From contig JABAAT010000007.1 in NCBI GenBank assembly GCA_014238615.1, forward strand, positions 1-40,735: DNA of 40,735 bases. Reading direction: 5' to 3'. Within the stretch, counting starts at the first letter, position 1; each line of letters begins with the position of its first letter. The DNA comes from Gammaproteobacteria bacterium (GTDB lineage: Bacteria > Pseudomonadota > Gammaproteobacteria > Porifericomitales > Porifericomitaceae). Positions 1-6,960 of this stretch are shown piece by piece. The notes under the pieces are model-generated. The model did not search any database and was not told the origin of the DNA. It worked only from the letters and a program-made list of their open reading frames with translations. Both the position numbers and the translations under genes were made by a program.

Positions 1-363
1 CAAGCACATGCAGCGGGACGCGCGCTTACTCCAGGACCGGGGCCGCGCCGAATCGGGACCGCGTTCCAACGTCTCTCACGATCCGCACGAGTTCCCGCAC
101 CCGCCGCCGCCGCGGCACCTGGCCGATTGCCGTGCGGAGGTCGCGCGCGCTTCCCGGCACAAGCGCCGCGACCACTTGCGCCTTCCGCATCGATCGCTCC
201 CCTTCGATCCGGGCCCTGAATGCCGCAAGCACATGCAGCGGGACGCGCGCTTACTCCAGGACCGGGGCCGCGCCGAATCGGGACCGCGTTCCAACGTCTC
301 TCACGATCCGCACGAGTTCCCGCACCCGCCGCAGGCGCGGCACCTGGCCGATTGCCGTGCGGG
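1..363. repeat. Tandem direct repeat, 225 bp period, at the window edge
   Basis: Bases 1-137 recur at 226-362 with only two mismatches (at 108 and 110 of the first copy). The remaining roughly 88 bases of the unit, 138-225, appear only once here, so one full unit plus a truncated second copy is visible. The array may extend left beyond the window. The period is a multiple of three, so reading frames pass through it in register. It lies directly upstream of speA and ends about 40 bp before its proposed start. Confidence 0.9.
26..190 (-). CDS. Possible small basic protein encoded in the tandem repeat (54 aa)
   Basis: On the minus strand an ATG at 190 follows a GGGGAG Shine-Dalgarno-like sequence at a spacing of 6 and opens a 54-codon arginine-rich frame ending in TAA at 26-28. 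The C-terminal half (from AIGQVP to GAAPVLE) is repeated in the second copy, which ends at 251 but has lost this start. I recognise no family. The alternatives are a decayed gene end copied by the tandem duplication, or a chance ORF in GC-rich DNA. Confidence 0.25.
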   Translation of the reverse strand: MRKAQVVAALVPGSARDLRTAIGQVPRRRRVRELVRIVRDVGTRSRFGAAPVLE

Positions 364-402
364 GTTGCGCGCCGCACATCCCCATCCCCCCGCAGGCGCC
401 GC

Positions 403-2334
403 GTGAACGCCACGCGGCCCCTGCCTGACACCGCCCGGGCGCGGCGGCAGGAAGCACAAAACGCCGCGCTTTATCACCTGGCGGGCTGGGCTGACGGCTA
501 CTTCCAGGTCGGCCGCGGCGGCCGCCTGCTGGCTCACCCCTCCTGCCGCCCGGAGGCCGTCGTCGACCTCTATGAACTGGCGTTGAAACTCGAAGACATC
601 GGCTACCCGCCTCCCGTCCTGGTGCGTTTCACCAACATCCTGGAACACCGCCTGCGGCGCCTGGACGCGGCCTTCGAAGCGGCCCGCAAGCGCCATGCTT
701 ACACGGGAAGCTACCACGCGGTGTATCCGTTGAAGGTGAATCAGCAACATTCGGTGGTTGCCGGCATCCTGCGACATGGGAGCGCGCACACCGGCCTGGA
801 GGCGGGCAGCAAGGCGGAGCTGATGCAACTCCTGGCCCTGGCGGTGCCCGGACAGCCGCTCATCTGCAACGGCTACAAGGATCAGGACTACCTGCGCCTG
901 GTCTGCGCCGGGCTGAGCATGGGCCTGGAACTCTACCTGGTGGCCGACAAGCTCTCCGAACTGCAGCCCACGCTGGAGGCGGCCGCGGAAGCTGGAGTGC
1001 ACCCGTCCCTTGGCCTGCGCGTACGCCTGGCCTCCATCGCCTCCGGCAACTGGCAGAACACCGGCGGCGGCAAATCCAAGTTCGGGCTGACTCCCGGGCA
1101 GGTGCTGGAGGCCCTGCGTCAGCTGCGCGCCGCCGGGCGGCTGCAAGACCTGCGCCTGCTGCACTTCCACATCGGCTCCCAGGTGACCGACGTGCGCTAC
1201 TTTCAGCGCGCCCTGCGCGAAGGCGCCTGTTACTACGCCGAACTGCGGGCCGCCGGCGCGCCCATCGACACCGTGGATGTGGGTGGCGGCCTGGGCATCG
1301 ACTACGAAGGCAATCGCTCCACCGACCCCTGCTCCATGAACTACTCCATGGAGGAATACGCCGAGGTGGTCATCCAGGCGCTGGCCCAGGGCTGCGCGCA
1401 ACACCAACTACCGCAACCCCGGGTCATCACCGAATGCGGACGCGCCATGACCGCCCACCACGCCATGCTGATCACCAATGTCATTAACACCGAGCGCGCC
1501 CCGGAGCATGTGCCGGAGCGCGCGCCCCCGGCGGAAGGCGCCCCACACGCGCAGGCGCTGCTGGAACTGGAACGGCTGCGCGCCGGGCTCAGTCGGGAAA
1601 ACGCTGCCGCCACCTGCTCCGAGGCCGAGTCCTTCTGCGACGAGGCGCAGGAGCTATTCAACCACGGCCTGCTCGGGTTGAACGGCCTGGCCCGGGCGGC
1701 GGCGCTGTACCACGAACTCTGCCGCGCCGCGTTGCCCCTGTTGCCGGAAGACGCTAAAGCGGCGCCGGACCTGCGCCGCCGCCTGGCCGACAAGTACCTA
1801 TGTAACTTCTCCGTGTTCCAGACCATCCCGGACGCCTGGGCGCTCCGCCAATCCTTCCCGGTAGTGCCGCTGCACCGGCTGGACGAAGCGCCCGAACGCC
1901 GCGCCGTGCTACACGACCTCACCTGCGATTCGGACGGCCGCCTGGACCAATATGTCACTGGCGCCGGCGTCGCCGCGCAGTTGCCCCTACACGCACCGCG
2001 CGCCGGCGAAGCCTACCTGCTCGGCATCTTCCTGCTGGGCGCCTACCAGGAAATCCTGGGCGACCAGCACAACCTGTTCGGCGACACCGCCTCGGTCAAC
2101 GTGGAACTGCAATCCAACGGCTCTTACCGGATCAACGAACTGCGCGACGGCGACCTGGCGGCCGACCTGCTGCGCTATATCGGCCTGCCCGCGGAGACCA
2201 TCCTGGAGCGTTGCGCGTCCAAGCTGGACGCGGCCGGCGCGGCCACCGCCGCCAAGACACGCTGCATGGAACTGCTGCGGCGCAACCTGCGCGCCCAGAC
2301 CTATCTTGGGACGCGGCGGCGGGTATCCCCATGA
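403..2334 (+). CDS. speA: Biosynthetic arginine decarboxylase SpeA
   Basis: PLP-dependent decarboxylation of L-arginine to agmatine, the first step of the agmatine route to putrescine. The 643 aa product matches the usual 630-660 aa. It has the fold-III PLP barrel with the Schiff-base lysine in AVYPLKVNQ (about residue 111), the HFHIGSQ and DVGGGLGIDY motifs, the ECGRA motif, and the DLTCDSDG segment carrying the conserved cysteine near the C-terminus. The GTG at 403 is chosen because homology begins shortly after it (GWADGYF) and an AGG lies 6 nt upstream. The frame is open further upstream, but that sequence is the 225 bp repeat and looks unrelated. The stop overlaps the next gene's start (ATGA), so the two are probably translated together. 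Confidence 0.95.
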   Translation: MNATRPLPDTARARRQEAQNAALYHLAGWADGYFQVGRGGRLLAHPSCRPEAVVDLYELALKLEDIGYPPPVLVRFTNILEHRLRRLDAAFEAARKRHAYTGSYHAVYPLKVNQQHSVVAGILRHGSAHTGLEAGSKAELMQLLALAVPGQPLICNGYKDQDYLRLVCAGLSMGLELYLVADKLSELQPTLEAAAEAGVHPSLGLRVRLASIASGNWQNTGGGKSKFGLTPGQVLEALRQLRAAGRLQDLRLLHFHIGSQVTDVRYFQRALREGACYYAELRAAGAPIDTVDVGGGLGIDYEGNRSTDPCSMNYSMEEYAEVVIQALAQGCAQHQLPQPRVITECGRAMTAHHAMLITNVINTERAPEHVPERAPPAEGAPHAQALLELERLRAGLSRENAAATCSEAESFCDEAQELFNHGLLGLNGLARAAALYHELCRAALPLLPEDAKAAPDLRRRLADKYLCNFSVFQTIPDAWALRQSFPVVPLHRLDEAPERRAVLHDLTCDSDGRLDQYVTGAGVAAQLPLHAPRAGEAYLLGIFLLGAYQEILGDQHNLFGDTASVNVELQSNGSYRINELRDGDLAADLLRYIGLPAETILERCASKLDAAGAATAAKTRCMELLRRNLRAQTYLGTRRRVSP

Positions 2335-3197
2335 AGTGCGGCGTCTTAGGACTGGGGGCCATGGGCGCCGGGATGGCCGCGAACCTGCAGCGCGCCGGGC
2401 TGCTTGCGGCCTGCTGGAACCGCGGCCCGGGGCGCACGCGGGGCCTGCCGGGAGTATCGACGCCGGCCGCGGCGGCGCAGCGCTGCGACCTGTTGCTGCT
2501 CAGCGTGTCCCGGGACGCGGATGTGCTGGAGGTGCTGCAAGCCCTGCTGCCGGGCGTACGGCAGGGCCTGGTGGTGGCCGACACCTCCACCGTGAGCGGT
2601 GCAACCTGCGTCAAGGCCGCCGCCCTGCTGGCGGAACGCGGCGCCCATTTCCTGGACTGCCCGGTATCGGGCGGCGTGGAGGGCGCGCGCGCCGGCAGCC
2701 TGGTGATGCTGGTGGGCGGCGACGCGAAGCGCCTGGAGCAGGTCCAGCCTGCCCTGGAAGCGGTGGCCTCCCGCATCTTCCACATGGGGCCCACGGGTGC
2801 CGGGCAGGCCGCCAAGGCCGTGAACCAGCTCATGGCCGCCGGCATCAACCAGGCGGTCACGGAAGCCCTGGCCTTTGGGGAACTGCTGGACCTGGACCTG
2901 GAACGCCTCATCGAAGCGCTGGCCGGCGGCGCCGCGGGCAACTGGTTTCTGAACCACCGCGGCCGCACCATGGCGCGGGGAGAGTTCGAGCCCGGCTTCA
3001 AGCTGGCCCTGCACCACAAGGACCTGGAAATCTGCCGCTCCATGGCCCGCGCGGCCGGCGGCGGCGCCCTGCCGATCCTGGAGATGACCCTGGCGCACTA
3101 TGCCGAGCTGATGCAAGAGGGCGCTGGTGAACTGGACATCTCCTCGCTCTACCGCCTCAAGCGCCGCCGCCTGGCACAAAAGCCGCGCAACGACTAA
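2331..3197 (+). CDS. NAD(P)-dependent beta-hydroxyacid dehydrogenase (3-hydroxyisobutyrate dehydrogenase family)
   Basis: A 288 aa soluble oxidoreductase of the 6-phosphogluconate/3-hydroxyisobutyrate dehydrogenase family. It starts directly with a Rossmann GLGAMGAGMA dinucleotide motif (residues 6-15). The substrate-binding DCPVSGGVEGARAG segment lies near residue 110, the catalytic lysine in GAGQAAKAVNQLM near residue 165, and the HKDLE motif near 230. The family includes 3-hydroxyisobutyrate, tartronate-semialdehyde and succinic/glyoxylic semialdehyde reductases, and sequence alone does not decide the substrate. The ATG overlaps the speA stop (ATGA), indicating an operon. A role in clearing a semialdehyde linked to polyamine metabolism would be inference only. 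Confidence 0.9.
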   Translation: MKCGVLGLGAMGAGMAANLQRAGLLAACWNRGPGRTRGLPGVSTPAAAAQRCDLLLLSVSRDADVLEVLQALLPGVRQGLVVADTSTVSGATCVKAAALLAERGAHFLDCPVSGGVEGARAGSLVMLVGGDAKRLEQVQPALEAVASRIFHMGPTGAGQAAKAVNQLMAAGINQAVTEALAFGELLDLDLERLIEALAGGAAGNWFLNHRGRTMARGEFEPGFKLALHHKDLEICRSMARAAGGGALPILEMTLAHYAELMQEGAGELDISSLYRLKRRRLAQKPRND

Positions 3198-3408
3198 ACC
3201 CACGAAGGACAGTGCCCGAACCGGCGCTTCCGAACACGCCCAAGGCGGAACGGCGACAGAAGCGGGTGGACTTTAAATGCAGATCGTCCCCGGGATTGAA
3301 ACGGAGATGGACACCACCCGCCAGATATGGTTTTCAAAATAGTGGTTGCTTTCTTTCGAACCCGCGAAGGTTTTTGTGACACAACCAAAGACTATGCTAA
3401 ATGGAGGC

Positions 3409-3852
3409 TCAGTGCGATTCATTAGATATGGTCTCTTCAATGTGTTTTTTTACATCTATTGGATCACAAATGTATTCAAGCACCAAATTACTGGAACCTC
3501 TACCGGTGATGATCAAAGTTCCAAATTCAAGTAGACGCCCGAGAATAGATTGCTTGATGCTAATAGTCTCTATAGCAGGCAATAGAATATCTTGGACGTC
3601 TCTGGCAATGATTCCTCTTTTGCGAATGATCCTTTTAGCGGTAATGCCTTGTTCAATTGAATAGTAATATAAAGGCATCATCAAAAAGAAAAATATAATG
3701 CCGCCTATCCCCCAAGAGATATTCCACGAAAGCAAGAATATTGTCATCAAGAGTACCCAGAGCGCCGGCCTAATCAATACAAAAAGGCTTAAAGTGAAAA
3801 TCTTTGAAATAGTTTCGTCCTTTGTGCGTGAAGACTCTATGTAAGACGTCAT
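3409..3852 (-). CDS. PH-like (bPH_2/YdbS-type) membrane protein
   Basis: A 147 aa protein with two adjacent hydrophobic segments (about residues 20-65), then a bacterial PH-like domain. That domain shows the family pattern: 'T.kRIIRKRGIIARDV', 'IETISIKQSILGRLLEFGTLIITG', and a terminal 'DPIDVKKHIEE'. The ATG at 3852 has a clear AAGGAG at a spacing of 7, so the longer open frame upstream is not needed. The gene is AT-rich and uses many A/T-ending codons, unlike its neighbours, and it is flanked by non-conserved DNA. That pattern suggests recent acquisition. Such proteins are usually of unknown function and anchored at the inner membrane. Confidence 0.8.
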   Translation of the reverse strand: MTSYIESSRTKDETISKIFTLSLFVLIRPALWVLLMTIFLLSWNISWGIGGIIFFFLMMPLYYYSIEQGITAKRIIRKRGIIARDVQDILLPAIETISIKQSILGRLLEFGTLIITGRGSSNLVLEYICDPIDVKKHIEETISNESH

Positions 3853-3973
3853 GTTCAAACTCCTTATTAAATGGTAGCAATAATTAACTTTACGTAAGTG
3901 ATCGACCACATGCACCATCTCAGGCAGCACAGGCATGGGCAACTGAGGTAAGTAATCGGGGCATACCTGCCTT

Positions 3974-4078
3974 CTAGACGGCCTTGATGTTGAGGTTATG
4001 GGCTGAGACAGTAGCGGCGGCGGCGGCCTACTGCACCGCATCCTTTCCATCAACACTTAACGTAACGGGTTGACCCAT
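3974..4078 (-). pseudogene. Possible broken small ORF with an in-frame amber codon
   Basis: On the minus strand an ATG at 4078 opens a 16-codon frame (MGQPVTLSVDGKDAVQ) ending in TAG at 4028-4030. The same frame continues past the TAG for 17 more codons (five alanines, then TVSAHNLNIKAV) to a second TAG at 3974-3976. This looks like a short coding segment interrupted by an amber codon, or a gene-end relic. I recognise no family, and chance is possible. Confidence 0.2.
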
Positions 4079-4114
4079 CCGAGAAGCTTAAGATCTTGCT
4101 AAAGATATCATAAA

Positions 4115-4249
4115 ATGGATGGGTCCCGGGAAATCAGCAAATATTTAAAAGTGGATGGATCTAATAAATCCAAAAGCTTCAACGCCTTGATCGAAGGGAT
4201 CAAAGCCTTGGTGCATCTGCTTGAAGAGCCGACAGAAACCGGGGCATAA
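4115..4249 (+). CDS. Possible small hypothetical protein (44 aa)
   Basis: An ATG at 4115 opens a 44-codon frame rich in lysine, serine and glutamate. Its second half (ALIEGIKALVHLLEEPTETGA) could form an amphipathic helix, and a TAA closes it at 4247. The local base composition is AT-rich, like the nearby PH-like gene, and the residue makeup is protein-like rather than the arginine/proline-rich look of chance frames in this genome. No good Shine-Dalgarno is visible. No family recognised. Confidence 0.3.
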   Translation: MDGSREISKYLKVDGSNKSKSFNALIEGIKALVHLLEEPTETGA

Positions 4250-4551
4250 GGCCCGGAAGCACCGCTCCGTGCGCTAAGCGGGCGGTAGGTCTCCGCTGGT
4301 CGATGATGCACTCCGCGGGCTCCAGTCAGCGCATACCCGGCACTTGAGAACACGGGGTGCCGGACGGCGGAAGTGATCGTGGTGTGTCCCCCGGCGGCTG
4401 GGCGGCTGAAGCACCTGGTCGCACAGGCCGGATCCGGCAGGATTTCCAAACCCAGGGCCAAGCCCAGGGCCGCGCCTGGGAGGCCGAGGCGGCGGGCAGT
4501 GCAGGCCAAGGCGGAAGACACCGGGGTGTCGGCCCCGCGCCGCGGGGAGCG
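4250..4551. other. Intergenic stretch without a convincing gene
   Basis: Only GC-driven open frames are seen. One GTG frame, 4373-4555 plus, would encode a 60 aa arginine/proline-rich peptide with many AGG codons, which argues against a real gene. A dyad CCGGCAC...GTGCCGG at 4337-4363 (7 bp stem, 13 nt loop) could form a hairpin. There is no T-run after it. Confidence 0.4.
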
Positions 4552-4881
4552 CTAGTTGACGTGCGCGATCGGCGGGCGGGGCGGCTGCGCCGGTGCCACC
4601 GAGGATTCCAGCTCTTCCAATACCTTGCTCAGGCTGTTCACGGTCTGGCGCAAGCCGTCCAGCGGCATGATGAGGCGCAGGCGCGGGTACAACTGCAGAC
4701 GGCTGTCGCGCACCAGCTGGCCGCTCGGCCCTTCCGGCTGTTCAATGATCCCCAGGTCCACGCGCGCCACCCCGGCATGCACCTGGACCCGCATGAGCAG
4801 GTCGGCGAACACTTCCAAAACCGGATCCTTGGGGGATGCCTTGGGAGGTGGCTGGGGACGCTTGCGGGTTGCTTCTGGCAT
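4552..4881 (-). CDS. Conserved-looking hypothetical protein (109 aa)
   Basis: A 109 aa soluble protein with no signal peptide or membrane segment. The N-terminal 20 residues are lysine/proline-rich. The middle (from VLEVFADLL to GIIEQPEGP) and C-terminal part (LYPRLRLIMPLDGLRQTVNS, then a short helix LSKVLEELES) have the alternating hydrophobic pattern of a folded protein. A GGAG lies 11 nt before the ATG, slightly far. It stands alone, facing the PH-like gene's direction and divergent from the ABC operon. I do not recognise the family, and I infer no function. Confidence 0.6.
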   Translation of the reverse strand: MPEATRKRPQPPPKASPKDPVLEVFADLLMRVQVHAGVARVDLGIIEQPEGPSGQLVRDSRLQLYPRLRLIMPLDGLRQTVNSLSKVLEELESSVAPAQPPRPPIAHVN

Positions 4882-5030
4882 ATTAGGGATATCTCCGGCT
4901 GGGACACGACAGCGCCGACTCGCGGCCTTGGGAATACAAGATCCGCAGGCGCCGTCCCCGGCGCGTCAAGCAGACGGTGGACGCGGGGACGGCCAGGCGC
5001 GGTGTCACAGCCATGTGAGCGCGCGTCGGC

Positions 5031-5057
5031 ACGATAACGTATTGGTAATACGATCGT
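5031..5057. promoter_or_regulatory. Long imperfect palindrome, candidate operator or hairpin
   Basis: The arms are ACGAT-aa-CGTATT and AATACG-ATCGT around a GGT centre, giving 11 matched base pairs with a two-base bulge. It lies about 150 bp upstream of the 109 aa hypothetical gene (minus) and 360 bp upstream of the ABC operon (plus). No T-run follows on either strand, so it is not a classic terminator. Confidence 0.4.
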
Positions 5058-5103
5058 GATTTTAGCACGGGGCGGCGGAGACCATCGGTCGTTCCTCCCC
5101 TAA

Positions 5104-5125
5104 CTCTTGCATCACTCTTGCATCA
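5104..5125. repeat. Perfect 11 bp tandem repeat
   Basis: CTCTTGCATCA occurs twice head to tail. It is one of several short tandem duplications in this window. Confidence 0.85.
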
Positions 5126-5364
5126 AGGCAGCGCTTTCGGCACAATACATCGTCCTCGCCCCTGGAATGGACGGTCCGATCTGGATTGAGTATATTCAGG
5201 GCGGCCCGGCTCCGGCCTCCGGGGTACGGTGTCCGTGCAGCGCCTGCACGGCACCTGTACGGCGCCCCAGGAACCGCCCAGGACATTCCCCTCCCGCGGG
5301 AACCGCCCTAAAGCGGCATGCGGGGTTTTCATTTGTCGCGACACCGCCCGGGCGGGCGCTGTTG

Positions 5365-5392
5365 TTGCGGCATGCACAGACCAAGGCAAAAT
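5365..5392 (+). promoter_or_regulatory. Candidate sigma-70 promoter of the ABC operon
   Basis: TTGCGG and CAAAAT are separated by 16 bp. A start near 5399 would give a very short leader, placing the AGGGAG ribosome site (5401-5406) almost at the 5' end. The elements are imperfect, so this is a suggestion only. Confidence 0.35.
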
Positions 5393-5413
5393 CACACTCC
5401 AGGGAGTTTCAGC

Positions 5414-6223
5414 GTGCCCGAAAACGCTTCCCCTCCAGCCCAGAAGTCAAAGCACGCGCCCGCGGGCGCGGTGGAACAGGTGCGCGTCAGCAACCTGCAC
5501 AAGCGCTTTGGGTCGCTGCATGCGGTACAGGGCATCAGTTTTAAGCTGTACCAGGGCGAGGTGCTGGGCTTCCTCGGGCCGAACGGAGCCGGCAAATCCA
5601 CCACCATGAAAATGATCACGGGCTTCATGGCGCCCTCCGCGGGCGATATCCTGGTCTGTGGCCATGACGTGCAGGAACGGCCCCTGGAAATCAAGCGGCG
5701 CATCGGTTACCTGCCGGAAGGCGCGCCCACCTACGGCGAAATGAAAGTCAACGAGTTCCTACGCTTCATCGGCGCGGTGCGGCGCCTGCGCGGCCCGGCC
5801 CTGCACCAGGCCATCGACCGCACCGTGCGGCTGGTGCACCTGGAGAGCGTCCTGCAGCAAACCATTGAAACCCTCTCCAAGGGCTTCAAGCGCCGCGTCG
5901 GCATGGCCCAGGCCATCCTGCACGACCCGCCGGTGCTGATCATGGACGAACCCACCGACGGCCTGGACCCGAACCAGAAGCACGAAGTACGCGAGCTGAT
6001 CCGCAACATGGCGGAGCACAAGGCCATCATCATCTCCACGCACATCCTGGAAGAGGTGGACGCGGCCTGTACCCGCGCGATGATCATCGCTAACGGGAAA
6101 ATCTGTTTCCAGGGTACTCCCGACGAACTGCGCGCCCGCTCGAAAAACGCCAACCTGGACGAGGCCTTCCGCACCCTGACGCTGGGCCGGGAAGCGCGGA
6201 CCGGCGCGGCGCGGCACTCATGA
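5414..6223 (+). CDS. ABC transporter ATP-binding protein (GldA/CcmA-type, ABC-2 exporter)
   Basis: A 269 aa cytoplasmic ATPase. It has Walker A GPNGAGKST, a Q-loop region around GYLPEGAPTYGEM, a signature-like LSKGFKRRVGMAQAIL, Walker B LIMDEPTDGLDPNQ and the switch histidine in IISTHILEEVDA. The GTG at 5414 is chosen because AGGGAG sits 7 nt upstream and the ABC fold starts soon after a 20-residue tail. It overlaps the permease gene by ATGA. It should energise the ABC-2 permease encoded next, as in GldA-type systems. The substrate is unknown. Confidence 0.92.
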   Translation: MPENASPPAQKSKHAPAGAVEQVRVSNLHKRFGSLHAVQGISFKLYQGEVLGFLGPNGAGKSTTMKMITGFMAPSAGDILVCGHDVQERPLEIKRRIGYLPEGAPTYGEMKVNEFLRFIGAVRRLRGPALHQAIDRTVRLVHLESVLQQTIETLSKGFKRRVGMAQAILHDPPVLIMDEPTDGLDPNQKHEVRELIRNMAEHKAIIISTHILEEVDAACTRAMIIANGKICFQGTPDELRARSKNANLDEAFRTLTLGREARTGAARHS

Positions 6224-6954
6224 ACGCCGTCGGTGCTGTCTTTAGACGCGAACTGGCGAGCTACTTCGCAACGCCGGTGGCCTACGTCTTCATCGGCATC
6301 TTCCTGTTCCTGGCCAACCTCTTCACCTTCTACCTGGGCGCCCTCTACGAAAGCAACCAGGCCAACCTGGAGCCCTTTTTCCGCTTTCATCCATGGTTGT
6401 ACCTGGCGCTCATCCCGTCCATCTCCATGCGTCTCTGGTCGGAAGAGCGGCGCAACGGCTCCATTGAGCTGCTCATGACCCTGCCCGTTTCCACGGCCCA
6501 GGCGGTGTTCGGGAAATTCCTTGCCGCCTGGTGCTTCACCGGCATCGCCCTGGCGCTTACCTTCCCGCTCTGGATCACCGTGAATTACCTGGGCGCCCCG
6601 GACAACGGGATCATCCTGATCGCCTACCTGGGCAGCCTGCTCATGGCCGGCGGCTTCCTCTCGGTCGGCGCCTGTATTTCGGCCTGCACCAAGAACCAGG
6701 TGATCGCCTTCGTGATCAGCGTGATGGTCTGTTTCCTGATCATGCTGAGCGGCTTTCCCCTGGTCCTGGACTTCTTCAGGGGCTGGGTGCCACAGGCGGT
6801 GCTCGAGGTCATCGCCTCCTTCAGCTTCCTGACCCACTTCGATGCCATCCGCAAGGGTGTGCTGGACTTCCGCGACCTGCTCTATTTCTCAACCCTGATC
6901 CTGCTGTGGCTGTACCTGAACGTCGTCGCGGTGGAATTCTGCAAGGATCGATAA
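6220..6954 (+). CDS. ABC-2 type permease (GldF-like)
   Basis: A 244 aa inner-membrane protein with about six hydrophobic segments. It opens with the family start (AVFRRELASYFATPVAYVF) and includes the conserved 'MRLWSEERRNGSIELLMTLPVS' region, described here by its position at residues 67-88. It overlaps the ATPase gene (ATGA) and lies 6 bp before the GldG-like gene. It is the membrane channel of the exporter. GldF of gliding Bacteroidetes is the closest recognised relative, but the family is widespread in non-gliding Proteobacteria. Confidence 0.9.
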   Translation: MNAVGAVFRRELASYFATPVAYVFIGIFLFLANLFTFYLGALYESNQANLEPFFRFHPWLYLALIPSISMRLWSEERRNGSIELLMTLPVSTAQAVFGKFLAAWCFTGIALALTFPLWITVNYLGAPDNGIILIAYLGSLLMAGGFLSVGACISACTKNQVIAFVISVMVCFLIMLSGFPLVLDFFRGWVPQAVLEVIASFSFLTHFDAIRKGVLDFRDLLYFSTLILLWLYLNVVAVEFCKDR

Positions 6955-6960
6955 GCCGCC

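Larger units (their letters stand above)
4882..5413. other. Divergent intergenic region between a hypothetical gene and the ABC operon
   Basis: About 530 bp with no supported gene. It holds a long imperfect palindrome at 5031-5057, a perfect 11 bp tandem repeat at 5104-5125, a 12 bp GC palindrome CCGCCCGGGCGG at 5344-5355, and a candidate promoter for the ABC operon at 5365-5392. Confidence 0.6.

Noticed and set aside
1-363. CRISPR-like array
   Set aside because: The repeat unit is 225 bp with no short regular repeats or variable spacers, and no cas genes are present.
301-1407. Long minus-strand open frame across speA
   Set aside because: It mirrors speA codons, has His/Gln/Val-rich low-information sequence typical of the reverse strand of GC-rich genes, and speA has clear catalytic motifs.
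403-2334. A possible 704 aa SpeA starting at 220
   Set aside because: The extra 61 residues come from the 225 bp repeat and do not resemble SpeA N-termini.
4108-4521. 137-codon minus frame in the accessory patch
   Set aside because: No ribosome site or recognisable motif. The composition changes halfway along, and it crosses the AT-rich 44-codon frame, which looks more protein-like.
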